Assembly (NCBI RefSeq): GCF_027594785.1
Contig: NZ_CP075584.1
Coordinates: 372,001-436,000, forward strand
Direction of reading: 5' to 3'
DNA: 64,000 bases
Source: Cryobacterium breve
Lineage (GTDB): Bacteria > Actinomycetota > Actinomycetes > Actinomycetales > Microbacteriaceae
The notes under the pieces were generated by a model. It saw only the letters and a list, made by a program, of their open reading frames with translations. It made no database searches and had not been told where the DNA came from. Shown one piece after another: positions 10,300 through 19,650 of this stretch (positions are counted from its first letter, which is position 1; each line of letters starts with the position of its first letter). A program made the position numbers and the translations under genes.

Positions 10300-11724
10300 T
10301 CAGACCCCGTAGTACAGTTCGTACTCGAACGGGTGCGGGCGCTGGGCGAGCGGCTTGATTTCCTGCTCGCGCTTGAAGCTGACCCAGGTCTCGATCAGTT
10401 CAGGCGTGAACACGTTGCCGGCGAGGAGGAAGTCGTGGTCGGCTTCGAGGGCCAGCAGAGCCTCCTCGAGGGAAGCGGGAACCTGCGGGATGTTCTTGGC
10501 TTCTTCGGGCGGGAGCTCGTAGAGGTCCTTGTCGACAGGCTCGTGCGGCTCGATCCGGTTCTTGATCCCGTCGAGGCCGGCCATGAGCTGGGCGGCGAAG
10601 GCGAGGTACGGGTTTCCGGAGGCGTCGGGCGCACGGAACTCGATGCGCTTGGCCTTCGGGTTGGTGCCCGTGATCGGGATGCGGATCGAGGCCGAGCGGT
10701 TGCCGGCCGAGTAGACCAGGTTGACCGGTGCTTCGAAGCCGGGGACGAGGCGGTGGTAGGAGTTCACCGAGGGGTTCGTGAACGCGAGGACCGCCGGGGC
10801 GTGCTTGAGCAGGCCGCCGATGTACCAGCGTGCGATGTCGGAGAGTCCGCCGTAGCCGGCCTCGTCATAGAACAGCGGCTTGCCGCCGGCCCACAGGGAC
10901 TGGTGGGTGTGCATGCCGGAACCGTTGTCGCCGAAGAGCGGCTTGGGCATGAACGTTGCCGTCTTGCCCCATTCGTGCGCCGTGTTCTTGACGATGTACT
11001 TGAACTTGAGGAGGTCGTCCGCCGCGTGGACCATGGTGTCGAAGCGGTAGTTGATCTCGCCCTGGCCGCCGGTGCCGACCTCGTGGTGGCTGCGTTCGAG
11101 GATCAGGCCGGCGTCGATGAGCTTGAGGCAGATGTCGTCGCGCATGTCGACGTGCTGGTCGACGGGGCTGACGGGGAAGTAGCCGCCCTTGTACGGGGTC
11201 TTGTTGGCGAGGTTGCCGCCCTCTTCCTTCTTGCCGGAGTTCCAGGCACCTTCGCTGGAGTCCACGGCGTAGAAGCTCGAGTACTGGTTCACTTCGTAAC
11301 GCACGTCGTCGAAGATGTAGAACTCGGCTTCGGGGGCGAAGAAGGCGGTGTCGGCGATGCCGGTCGACTCGAGGTACTTCTCGGCCTTCTTCGCGACCTG
11401 GCGGGGATCCTTGGAGTAGATCTCGCCGTTGCGCGGGTTGTAAATGTCGAAGAGCATGATGAGGGTGCGCTCGGCGCGGAAGGCGTCGACGTATGCCGTC
11501 GTCACGTCCGGGATGAGCTGCATGTCCGACTCGTGGATGGAGGCGAAGCCGCGGATCGACGAACCGTCGAACATCTGGCCGACCGTGAAGAATTCCTCAT
11601 CGACCGTCGACGCGGGGATGTTGAAGTGCTGCTGCACACCGGGGAGGTCGGTGAAGCGAATGTCAAGAAACTTGACGTCAGTGTCCTTGATGAACTTGAG
11701 TACTTCTGACGAATCGCGGAACAT
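10300..11724 (-). CDS. glnA: Glutamine synthetase type I (adenylylatable)
   Basis: The main ammonia-assimilating glutamine synthetase, 474 residues. Visible motifs are FDGSSIRGF, the metal and glutamate site [34 protein letters not shown] and the adenylylation segment [11 protein letters not shown], whose Tyr is the GlnE target. This marks it as the regulated isozyme, in contrast to GlnA2. The start ATG at 11724 gives the conserved [18 protein letters not shown] opening. A GlnR-like operator lies upstream at 11803-11840. It has no frameshift. Confidence 0.97.
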   Translation of the reverse strand: MFRDSSEVLKFIKDTDVKFLDIRFTDLPGVQQHFNIPASTVDEEFFTVGQMFDGSSIRGFASIHESDMQLIPDVTTAYVDAFRAERTLIMLFDIYNPRNGEIYSKDPRQVAKKAEKYLESTGIADTAFFAPEAEFYIFDDVRYEVNQYSSFYAVDSSEGAWNSGKKEEGGNLANKTPYKGGYFPVSPVDQHVDMRDDICLKLIDAGLILERSHHEVGTGGQGEINYRFDTMVHAADDLLKFKYIVKNTAHEWGKTATFMPKPLFGDNGSGMHTHQSLWAGGKPLFYDEAGYGGLSDIARWYIGGLLKHAPAVLAFTNPSVNSYHRLVPGFEAPVNLVYSAGNRSASIRIPITGTNPKAKRIEFRAPDASGNPYLAFAAQLMAGLDGIKNRIEPHEPVDKDLYELPPEEAKNIPQVPASLEEALLALEADHDFLLAGNVFTPELIETWVSFKREQEIKPLAQRPHPFEYELYYGV

Positions 11725-11802
11725 GCGGGTTTACTCCAAACGACGAGGGCGTTAATGACAGAAAGTCGCGCACGGCGGCTACCCAGAGAGTATTACGGCA
11801 GC

Positions 11803-11840
11803 ATTACTCAGCTGTGACGGCTTTGTTTCTCACATGTTAC
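11803..11840 (-). promoter_or_regulatory. Putative GlnR operator upstream of glnA1
   Basis: Read on the minus strand the site is GTAAC-n6-GAAAC-n6-GTCAC-n6-GTAAT, close to the published actinobacterial GlnR pattern (gTnAC-n6-GaAAC, repeated). The four pentamers are spaced by exactly six bases each; only the last deviates clearly. A candidate -10 element TAATAC (11795-11790) follows downstream. This suggests nitrogen-controlled activation of glnA1. Confidence 0.6.
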
Positions 11841-11868
11841 AGGCGGTGCCCTTGGCTAGGATCATCCC

Positions 11869-12312
11869 GTGCCTCCCTCAGCCTCGAAACCGACCACCTT
11901 CGGACAGCTCCCGCCGAGCAGATGGCCGGGGGAGCGACTCGGGCTTCCCGACCAGGGTCCGCTTTCGGTGGGCCGTGCCGGGCGACGGATGCTCGGACTG
12001 CTGATCGACTACGCCCTCGCGATGGCGCTCGCCTTCACGGTGTTCCGCTACACGTTCCTCGACTACAACGGCTTCGTCGTGACGGGGACGTACGTCCTGC
12101 TCCAGGTCGTGTTCATCCCGACGATCGGCGGGAGCATCGGCCACCGCCTCGTCGGACTCCGCGTGATCCCGCTCGCGGGAGGCTGGGTCGGGCCGTGGCG
12201 GCCGATCGTGCGTTCCGTGCTGCTCGGCCTGGCATTCCCCGCGTTGGTCTGGGACTCCGACCAGCGGGGCTTCCACGACAAGGTCGCAGGGACCGTCCTC
12301 GTCCGCGGCTGA
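11869..12312 (+). CDS. RDD family membrane protein
   Basis: A 147-residue protein with the RDD pattern: GRRMLGLLIDYALAMALAFTVF as the first helix (here R..D), a second helix around QVVFIPTIGGSIGHRLVGLRV and a third around SVLLGLAFPALVWD. It ends with RGFHDKVAGTVLV, typical of the family. The function of RDD proteins is not settled; some are linked to ion transport. It starts at GTG. It is divergent from glnA1, as in many actinobacteria, and convergent with the DUF4191 gene. Confidence 0.85.
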   Translation: MPPSASKPTTFGQLPPSRWPGERLGLPDQGPLSVGRAGRRMLGLLIDYALAMALAFTVFRYTFLDYNGFVVTGTYVLLQVVFIPTIGGSIGHRLVGLRVIPLAGGWVGPWRPIVRSVLLGLAFPALVWDSDQRGFHDKVAGTVLVRG

Positions 12313-12367
12313 ATCACGCGCCGCGTGGGCTGCCGCGCCGACCGACCGCCGCGTCGACCGACGCGAA

Positions 12368-12394
12368 AACCCCTCGTCGCGATGACGAGGGGTT
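12368..12394. terminator. Rho-independent terminator
   Basis: A perfect 11-bp stem (12368-12378 with 12384-12394) with a 5-base loop is followed by a T run at 12396-12400. A short A run on the other side lets it serve the convergent DUF4191 gene as well. Confidence 0.9.
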
Positions 12395-12426
12395 CTTTTT
12401 CGTGCGGTGTGGACGGGTGGACGAGC

Positions 12427-13137
12427 CTAGTTGCCGCGCTGGGGGCGGGCCTTGGTCGGATCGACGCCCTTCGGGATCGGAAGCTTCTTCGTGATCGAAC
12501 TCAGCCGGTTGTTGACGGCAAGCACCTCGGCCTTGGTCAGGCTGGGCTTGATCTTGCGCAGGCGACTCGCGAGCTTGTGCAGCGGCACGGCGTCGGAATC
12601 GGGGCCGACGGACAGGACCGTGACGGGCACGTGGCCGCCGAGACGGGTGACCGTGCGGCGTTCCTCTTCCAGCATGCGGGCGGTCCGGGTGCGCGGGCCT
12701 TCGCTGATCAGCACGACGCCGCCGCGACCGACGGCACGGTAGACCGCGTCCTGGGTCTTGCCGTTGACAGCGATGGGCATCTCGCTGCCGACCCACCCGC
12801 CCTTGAGGGAACTGCGCAGCACGGCACCGACCGCGCCGGGCTGGCCTTCGATCTGGGAATAGGCGGCCTTCTCAGCGCGCCGGCCGAGGATGATCAGCAT
12901 CGCGAGCACCCCGGCGAGGAGCCCGGCGATGATCCAGAGGACGAGCGTGAGAACGTTTCCGTCGGTCGCAAGGATCGCGACGATGATCGAGGCCACGAGC
13001 GGCACGAAGAAGCCCACGAGGAGAAGCGGAACGATTTTGGAATCGTACCGCCGGGTCATCTGGAACACCTGCCACATCTGCTTGATGCGGCCGGGTTCCT
13101 TGTGGGGTTTGGGAGTCTTGTCCTTGCTGCGTGCCAT
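12427..13137 (-). CDS. DUF4191 family membrane protein
   Basis: A 236-residue integral membrane protein conserved next to lipoate genes in actinobacteria; function unknown. It opens with a basic cytoplasmic stretch (MARSKDKTPKPHKEPG) and IKQMWQVFQMTRRYD. Two membrane helices follow (about 42-62 and 68-88), then a soluble C-terminal domain containing SSLKGGWV and VGRGGVVLISEGP, which are typical of the family. It begins 10 bases after lipA, so it is probably in the lipB-lipA transcript. Confidence 0.85.
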   Translation of the reverse strand: MARSKDKTPKPHKEPGRIKQMWQVFQMTRRYDSKIVPLLLVGFFVPLVASIIVAILATDGNVLTLVLWIIAGLLAGVLAMLIILGRRAEKAAYSQIEGQPGAVGAVLRSSLKGGWVGSEMPIAVNGKTQDAVYRAVGRGGVVLISEGPRTRTARMLEEERRTVTRLGGHVPVTVLSVGPDSDAVPLHKLASRLRKIKPSLTKAEVLAVNNRLSSITKKLPIPKGVDPTKARPQRGN

Positions 13138-13147
13138 GCTGTCGAGT

Positions 13148-14200
13148 TTACCGAGTCGCCAGAATCTCCGATGACCGATTTTCCGTCGAGTCAGCGCTGA
13201 TGCCGCCCGGACGGGCGACGGCCTGGGCGAACCCGAGGGAGGCGTCAGCCAGGTGGCGGAGTTCGGCGGGCACCTCGCGGTTCGTCGCGAGCATCGACTG
13301 CGCCCAGAGGCGTCCCGCCCGGTAGGAGGATCGCACGAGCGGGCCGGAGAGCACACCGAGGAATCCGATGGCTTCCGCTTCGGCGTTCAGCTCGACGAAC
13401 TCCTCCGGCCGGACCCACCGGGCGACGGGGAGGTGCCGGGCGCTCGGCCGCAGGTACTGGGTGATGGTGATGATGTCGGTTCCGGCATCGTGGAGGTCCT
13501 GGAGCGCCTGGCTGACCTCTGCGCGTTCCTCGCCCATGCCGAGGATCAGGTTCGACTTGGTGATGAGGCCTGCGGCGCGACCCTGGGTGATGACGTCGAG
13601 GGAACGGTCGTACCGGAAGGCCGGGCGAATTCGCTTGAAGATGCGCGGAACCGTCTCGACGTTGTGCGCGAAGACCTCTGGCTTCGCGGAGAACACCTCG
13701 CCCAGGAGCTCGGGGTTTCCCGAGAAGTCGGGGACGAGGATCTCCACTCCCGTTCCGGGGCTCTGCGCGTGGATCTGCCGGATCGTCTCTGCGTAGAGCC
13801 AGGCGCCCTCGTCGGGAAGGTCGTCGCGGGCGACGCCCGTCACCGTCGCGTACCGGAGGTTCATCGCCACGACCGATTCCGCGACCCGTCGCGGCTCGTC
13901 GGTGTCGTACTCCGCAGGCTTGCCCGTGTCGATCTGGCAGAAGTCGCAGCGGCGGGTGCACTGCGAGCCACCGATGAGGAAGGTCGCCTCGCGGTCCTCC
14001 CAGCACTCGAAGATGTTCGGGCAGCCGGCCTCCTGGCACACGGTGTGCAGGTTCTCACCCTTGACGAGGTCTTGGAGCTTGCGGTACTCCGGTCCCATCT
14101 TGGCGACCGTCTTGATCCAGGCCGGTTTGCGTTCGATGGGCGATTCCATGTTGCGGATCTCGAGCCGGAGCATCTTGCGGCCCTCTGGCACGGCGCTCAC
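13148..14200 (-). CDS. lipA: Lipoyl synthase (radical SAM)
   Basis: Inserts two sulfurs into protein-bound octanoyl groups to form lipoyl cofactors. The 350-residue protein has the auxiliary-cluster cysteines in [12 protein letters not shown] and the radical-SAM cluster CTRRCDFCQ, followed by TGKP and [10 protein letters not shown]-like strands (here [16 protein letters not shown]). The C terminus contains the conserved [10 protein letters not shown] with the Ser ligand of the auxiliary cluster. The GTG start at 14200 overlaps the lipB stop (GTGA), giving coupled translation. The lipoylated E2 and E3 genes lie nearby. Confidence 0.96.
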   Translation of the reverse strand: MSAVPEGRKMLRLEIRNMESPIERKPAWIKTVAKMGPEYRKLQDLVKGENLHTVCQEAGCPNIFECWEDREATFLIGGSQCTRRCDFCQIDTGKPAEYDTDEPRRVAESVVAMNLRYATVTGVARDDLPDEGAWLYAETIRQIHAQSPGTGVEILVPDFSGNPELLGEVFSAKPEVFAHNVETVPRIFKRIRPAFRYDRSLDVITQGRAAGLITKSNLILGMGEERAEVSQALQDLHDAGTDIITITQYLRPSARHLPVARWVRPEEFVELNAEAEAIGFLGVLSGPLVRSSYRAGRLWAQSMLATNREVPAELRHLADASLGFAQAVARPGGISADSTENRSSEILATR

Positions 14201-14832
14201 GCGGCGGCCACCAGCTCGGCGGCGAAACGGGCCCGGATCGGTTCCACCAGCTGCTCCGGCGTCACCTCCCGGCCGAGGACGCGGGAAATGGTGGTGACCC
14301 CGGCGTCGCGGATGCCGCACGCGATGATGTGCTCGTATGGTTCGAGCGAGTTGTTGCAGTTGAGGGCAAAGCCGTGCATGGTCACACCTTCCGCGACTCG
14401 GATTCCGATGGCAGCGATCTTGTCTTCGAAGCCGGGCAGGCCGACCCACACCCCTGACCGACCCGGGACGCGGCGGCCGTCGACTCCGAGCCCGGCGAGG
14501 ACGTCGATGAGGATGCCCTCGAGGCGGCGAACGTAGCCGACGACGTCGATGGGTTCGGCGAGGCGGAGGATGGGATAGCCCACGAGCTGGCCGGGACCGT
14601 GCCACGTGATCTTGCCGCCCCGGTCCGTGTCGATGACCGGGGTGCCGTCCGTCGGCCGTTCGTCGGCGGACGTGCGTCTCCCGGCGGTGTACACAGCGGG
14701 GTGTTCGAGGAAGATGACGGTGTCCGGGCGTTCCCCGGAAACAACGGCACGATGGACGGTGCGCTGGAGCTCAAGGCCCACGAGATACGGCACGGAGTTG
14801 GCGCTTAGCCCCGCGACGAGAAAGTCGAGCAT
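14197..14832 (-). CDS. lipB: Octanoyl-[ACP]:protein octanoyltransferase
   Basis: Transfers octanoate from acyl carrier protein to lipoyl domains, the step before LipA. The 211-residue protein shows [10 protein letters not shown], the substrate pocket [20 protein letters not shown] with the conserved Lys, GVWVG and the catalytic Cys in [20 protein letters not shown]. Length is normal. It is first in lipB-lipA-DUF4191. Confidence 0.95.
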   Translation of the reverse strand: MLDFLVAGLSANSVPYLVGLELQRTVHRAVVSGERPDTVIFLEHPAVYTAGRRTSADERPTDGTPVIDTDRGGKITWHGPGQLVGYPILRLAEPIDVVGYVRRLEGILIDVLAGLGVDGRRVPGRSGVWVGLPGFEDKIAAIGIRVAEGVTMHGFALNCNNSLEPYEHIIACGIRDAGVTTISRVLGREVTPEQLVEPIRARFAAELVAAA

Positions 14833-14883
14833 TGGGCCAGTCTAGGTCAGCCTGTCCTCACCAGCTACCGGAACGGACGGAGT

Positions 14884-16630
14884 GTGCACAGCCCGATCGG
14901 CGCGGGCGGTCGCGGTGTCCGGGCGGGCGATGATCGGCGCGTGACAAAACGTGCGGGAGGTCGGAGAGGCAGGTCACCTGTCGGGGCATCCCGTGCCGGC
15001 CAGCGCTCTGCCGGCGTGAGCGCTTCCGGGGCACAGCCAGCGGATGTCGTCGGGAGCGTTGCCGGCTACCGCGTGCTCCGGCGCATCGGTTCGGCTGACA
15101 GGTCGGACATCTATCTCGGCGCCTCTGCCGGGGTCGGCACGAACGGCCAGAGGGAGGTTGTCGTGCTCAAGGTGTTCCGTGACGCATCCGCCAGCGATGC
15201 GGCCGGCGACGCGGCGATCGACAGGGAGGTCCACGCCCTCGAGAGCATCGCGGACGGCGGGGTGGGCCGGTTGCTGGACGTTGCGACGCTGCCGGACGGC
15301 CGCGTCTGCCTCGTCCTGGCCGAGGACCGCGGCGGATCCCTCGGCGTGCTCCTCGCCGGCGAGCGAATGCTCGACCCGGGGGAGGCGGTCTCGATCCTGG
15401 CCCCTGTGCTCGCGACCTTGGCGGGCCTCTACGACCGGGGCTGGGTACATCCGGAGATCGGGCCAGGTCACGTGCGTTTCGACGACGCCGGTCGCCCCGT
15501 CGTCGGGGGCCTGGGCGGCCTGCGCGACCTGCCGCCGCCGGGCCAGGCACGGGACGAGCCTGCTGGACGAAGCCCGGTGCGGGTGCGACGAGCTGGTTCA
15601 GGCCGTCCTCGACCGAGTTCCGGAACGCGTGCGTCCTGCGGCGGCTGAATTGTTCACGTCGCGGCGGTCCGGCGCGTTCCGGGAGGCCCTGGCCGGGCTC
15701 GAGCAGGCCCTGTTCGACTGGTCTCCTGCCGCACCGGTCCGGCTCCCTGGCCCCGAGGTCTCCCTGGGCGGCGGGGCGACGATCGACACCCGGAGGCTTT
15801 TCCCCGACCGGGGTCGCCTTGCTCGGCTCGAGTCCGCTCTGGACACACCCGTCGGGCCGCTCCTGCGGGCGTGGGCGGTTCAGGTCGCGCGAACCATCGG
15901 TGGACGCCTGACGGGAGGGCGGCTCGGGCCACCGGCGGTTCGGGCGCACCGCGGCCGGGCGGCGCACGCGTTCGAGCCAGGAACGAAGCCGTTTCGTGAC
16001 CGACACTCCCGACCAGCGACGCGGCGGCGCACGTGGAGAGCCGCGGACGACCCCGCTCGCCGGCGGCGCCGCGTTCTCATTCTGTCCGGCGCGTCCCTCG
16101 TCGTCATCCTGCTCGTCGGAGGCTGGGCCATGCTCACACCGCGGGCGGCCGGCTCCGGACCGGACCCGACTGCGGTCGGCACTGCTTCTTCATCGCCTCT
16201 CGACACGAGCGGGGGAGTGTCCGCCGCGGTGGACCCGCTCGTCGTCGCGGGTCCGCGCGCGACCGACCAGGAGGCCCTCCGGGGTGAGGACCCCGTCGGT
16301 GCCACGGTGGAACTGCTCCGGCTGCGGGCCCGGTGCATTGTCGCCGCGGATCGGGAGTGCCTTGCGGACATCGCCCAGCCGGACTCGCCGGCACTGGCCC
16401 AGGACAGCGGACTGATCGGGCAGGCGCCAGCAGAGGGGAGGGATGCCAGCGCGCAGACGGTCGTCGACGGTTCCGGCCCGATTCTCGTCGACCGGATCGG
16501 GAACCTGGCCCTCGTGGCCCTGTCCAGCAGCGACCCGGAGGTGGGACCGGGAAACGACGAACCGGCCTCGGTCCTTGTGGTCAAGGGCGAGGCCGGTTGG
16601 CGGTTACGCGAGTTCTTCGGCGCCGGCTGA
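14884..16630 (+). CDS. Membrane-anchored Ser/Thr kinase-like pseudokinase (one AGCT insertion)
   Basis: The protein has a kinase-like domain from about residue 55 (YRVLRRIGSADRSDIYLGAS, then VVVLKVF with the ATP Lys) to about 230. The catalytic motifs are lost: the HRD region reads HPEIGPGHVRF and the DFG region reads VVGGLGGL, so phosphotransfer is unlikely. A long basic linker leads to a membrane helix near residues 397-418 and an extracytoplasmic C-terminal domain of about 165 residues. One extra C at 15559/15560 (GAGCCTG) breaks the frame; removing it gives about 581 residues. The start could be GTG 14884 or GTG 14941. It may be a regulatory scaffold; its partner is unknown. Confidence 0.7.
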
Positions 16631-16652
16631 CAGAACCTGCCGGCTCGACGAC

Positions 16653-18065
16653 TCAGATGCCGAGATTGGCTTCGAAGTCGCCCGCCTCGAGACGCTGCTT
16701 CATCGTGACGAGGAAGCGCGAGGCATCCGCGCCATCGATGATGCGGTGGTCGTAGGACAACGCCAGGTAGACCGACGACCGGATAGCGATGGCGTCGAGG
16801 CCACCGCTGGACACGACGAGCGGCTTCTTGTAGACGACGCCCGTTCCGAGGATCGCGCTCTGCGGAAGGAACACGACGGGAGTGTCGAACAGCGCCCCAC
16901 GCGAACCCGTGTTGGTCAGCGTGAACGTGCCGCCGGAGAGCTCGTCGGGCTTGAGCTTGTTGTCCCTCGTGCGCTGAGCGAGGTCGGCGATCTGGGCAGC
17001 GAATCCGGCCAGATCGAGTTCGCCGGCGTTGCGCACGACCGGGGTCAGCAGACCGCGTTCGGTGTCGACGGCAATGCTGATGTTCTCCTGTGCCGGGTAC
17101 ACGATCGTGTCGCCGTCGATCGTGGCGTTGATGATCGGGTTCGCCTGCAGTGCCTCGGCGGCGGCGAGGGCGAAGAACGGCAGGAACGACAGCTTGTTGC
17201 CGGTCTTCTCGAAGAACGACGCCTTGACCTTGTCGCGGAAGATCGCGACGCGCGTGACATCGACCTCGACGACGGTCGTCAGCTGCGCCGACGACTGCAT
17301 CGAGATGACGGCGCGTTCTGCGACAACCTTGCGCAGCCGGGACATCGGCTTGGAGGTGCCGCGCAGCGGCGAAACCTCGAACGTCGCAGCGGATACCGCG
17401 GCGCCGGCGGCCGGGACGGCCGCCTCGATGTCCTGCTTGCGAATACGCCCGCCGACACCGGTTCCGGTGACGCTGGACAGGTCGACGCCGGCCTCGTTCG
17501 CAAGCTTGCGGACGATCGGGGTCACGTAGCCGGAGGTGCCTGCGTGGGAGCCACGGGAGACGGCGGGCTCTGCCACGACGGGGGACGCGACGGGTGCCGG
17601 CGCTGCGACCGGTGCCGGGGCGGCGACCGGAACCGGCGCGAAGACCGGAGCAGGTGCTGCGACGGGGACCGGGGAGTAGACCGGCTGGGCGACGGGCGGC
17701 GCGACCGGCGCGGGTGCGTAGACCGGGGCTGCGACAGGGGCGGGGGCTGCAGGAGCTTCAACCACGGGAGCCGCGGCCGGAGCCTCGACCACGGGAGCCG
17801 CGGCCGGTGCGGGAGCGGCGGCGGCAGAACCATCACCGATCATCACCAACGCGGTACCCACCTCGACGGTTTCATCCTCCTGAACCAGGATCGCTTCGAT
17901 GATGCCGGCAACGGGGGACGGGATTTCCGTGTCCACCTTGTCGGTCGATACTTCCAACAGGGGTTCGTCGACCTCGACGCGGTCGCCCACGTTCTTCAGC
18001 CAGCGGGTAACCGTACCCTCTGTGACACTCTCACCGAGTGCCGGAAGGCTAACGGATTCGCTCAT
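16653..18065 (-). CDS. sucB: Dihydrolipoamide acyltransferase (E2 of a 2-oxoacid dehydrogenase)
   Basis: This is the E2 core subunit of a pyruvate or 2-oxoglutarate dehydrogenase complex, 470 residues. It has one N-terminal lipoyl domain with the modified Lys in [14 protein letters not shown] long Ala/Pro/Val linker (about 85-175) precedes the E3-binding domain ([17 protein letters not shown]). The catalytic domain ends with [18 protein letters not shown], containing the active-site His. Actinobacterial proteins of this kind are usually annotated sucB but often serve pyruvate dehydrogenase. The E3 gene lies immediately upstream in the same direction, and lipA/lipB nearby supply the cofactor. 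Confidence 0.92.
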   Translation of the reverse strand: MSESVSLPALGESVTEGTVTRWLKNVGDRVEVDEPLLEVSTDKVDTEIPSPVAGIIEAILVQEDETVEVGTALVMIGDGSAAAAPAPAAAPVVEAPAAAPVVEAPAAPAPVAAPVYAPAPVAPPVAQPVYSPVPVAAPAPVFAPVPVAAPAPVAAPAPVASPVVAEPAVSRGSHAGTSGYVTPIVRKLANEAGVDLSSVTGTGVGGRIRKQDIEAAVPAAGAAVSAATFEVSPLRGTSKPMSRLRKVVAERAVISMQSSAQLTTVVEVDVTRVAIFRDKVKASFFEKTGNKLSFLPFFALAAAEALQANPIINATIDGDTIVYPAQENISIAVDTERGLLTPVVRNAGELDLAGFAAQIADLAQRTRDNKLKPDELSGGTFTLTNTGSRGALFDTPVVFLPQSAILGTGVVYKKPLVVSSGGLDAIAIRSSVYLALSYDHRIIDGADASRFLVTMKQRLEAGDFEANLGI

Positions 18066-18135
18066 GCGTTTGTCTCCTTCAAAACCATTATGTGATCTGT
18101 ACTTAGCTTATAGACGGTCGATAGCCGGGAATCGG

Positions 18136-19510
18136 CTACATCGCGTGGAGGGGCTTCCCGGCAATGGCCAGGAATGCCTCGCCGAGCGCTTCGTTCTGGG
18201 TCGGGTGCGCGTGCAGGAACGGGGCGATGTCCTCCGGATACGCCTCCCAGTTCACAACCAGCTGGCCTTCGCCGATGAGCTCGCCGACGCGCGCGCCGAT
18301 CATGTGGATGCCGACGATGGGGCCGTCGTTGACCCGGACGACCTTGATCGAACCGCTCGTGCCGAGGATGGAGCTCTTGCCGTTGCCGCCGAGGTTGTAC
18401 TCGTAGGACGAGACCTGGTCGGCGCCGAACTTCTCGGATGCCTTCGCCTCGGAGTACCCGACGGACGCGATCTCAGGGTCGGAGTATGTGACCTTCGGGA
18501 TGTTCAGGTCTTCGACGATGATCGGGTTGAGGCCGGCGATTTCCTCGGCGACGAAGATGCCCTGCTGGAAGCCGCGGTGCGCGAGCTGGAGGCCGGGAAC
18601 GATGTCGCCGACGGCGTAGACGCCGGGGATGTTCGTCGCGAGGCGTTCGTCCGTGAGGACGAAACCGCGATCCATTGCCACGCCGACCTCGTCGAAGCCG
18701 AGACCGGCCGTGACGGGACCGCGTCCGACGGCGACGAGCAGGATCTCGGCCTCGACGGTCGAACCGTTCTCCAGGGTGATGACCACGCCGTTCTCGTGCT
18801 GGGTCACGCTCTGGAAGCGGATGCCGAGCGAATACTCGATCCCGCGCTTGCGGAATGCGCGCTCGAGCCTGCTTGGAGACCGATTCCTCTTCGTTCGGGA
18901 CGAGGTGCGGCAGCGCCTCGATGATGGTGACGTCGGCGCCGAAGGACTTCCAGACGCTCGCGAATTCGACTCCGATGACGCCGCCGCCGAGGATGGCGAC
19001 CTTGTTCGGGACGAAGTTCAGATCGAGGGCCTGCTCGCTCGTGATGACGCGGCCGCCGATCTCGAGGCCCGGGAGGGATCGCGAGTACGAGCCCGTGGCG
19101 AGAACGACGTTCTTGCCGACGATGCGGTCGTCACCGACCTGGACGGTGTTCGGCGCCACCAGGCGGCCTTCGCCCTCAATGACGGTGATACCGCGTGCCT
19201 TGATCAGGCCCTGGAGGCCCTTGTACTTGGACGCGACGATTCCCTCACGGAAAGCCGTGACGGCCGCCATGTCGATGCCCTCGAACTGGGTCTTCACACC
19301 GTACTTCGCGGCCTCGCGGCTCACGTCGGCCACCTCGGCCGAGTGCAGCAGGGCCTTCGTCGGGATGCACCCGACGTGCAGGCAGGTGCCGCCGAGTTTG
19401 CCCTTCTCGATCAAGCCAACGGTCATGCCGAGCTGGACGGCCCGCAGTGCTGCTGCGTAGCCACCGCTTCCTCCACCGAGAACGACAAGGTCAAAATTCT
19501 GTTCCGACAC
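18136..19510 (-). CDS. lpdA: Dihydrolipoyl dehydrogenase, E3 (one AGCT insertion)
   Basis: FAD enzyme that reoxidises dihydrolipoyl groups with NAD+. The N-terminal FAD motif (VVLGGGSGGYAAA) is followed by the redox disulfide in GGTCLHVGCIPTKALL; the NAD domain has ILGGGVIGVEFASVW and the C-terminal dimer domain ends with the His-Glu pair in HAHPTQNEALGEAF. As written it is split near 18868/18869, where GAGCCTG replaces GAGCTG. Removing one base joins the halves into 457 residues, the usual size. It is first of the lpd-E2 pair, 70 bases before sucB. Confidence 0.95.
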
Positions 19511-19650
19511 TCAGGGACTCCCTTTTATTCACATACGGGCGCTGGTCACAAGCGCGTAATCACAAGCGGAAATGCACAAAAAGTCTGCGGGACGGGAATC
19601 GATGACACCCGTGAGCCGGGCGCTTTCTTCCCCATGCCACCTCGACTGTA

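Noticed and set aside
10183-11709. 508-codon plus-strand frame opposite glnA1
   Set aside because: Antisense shadow; the minus strand has full GlnA1 motifs.
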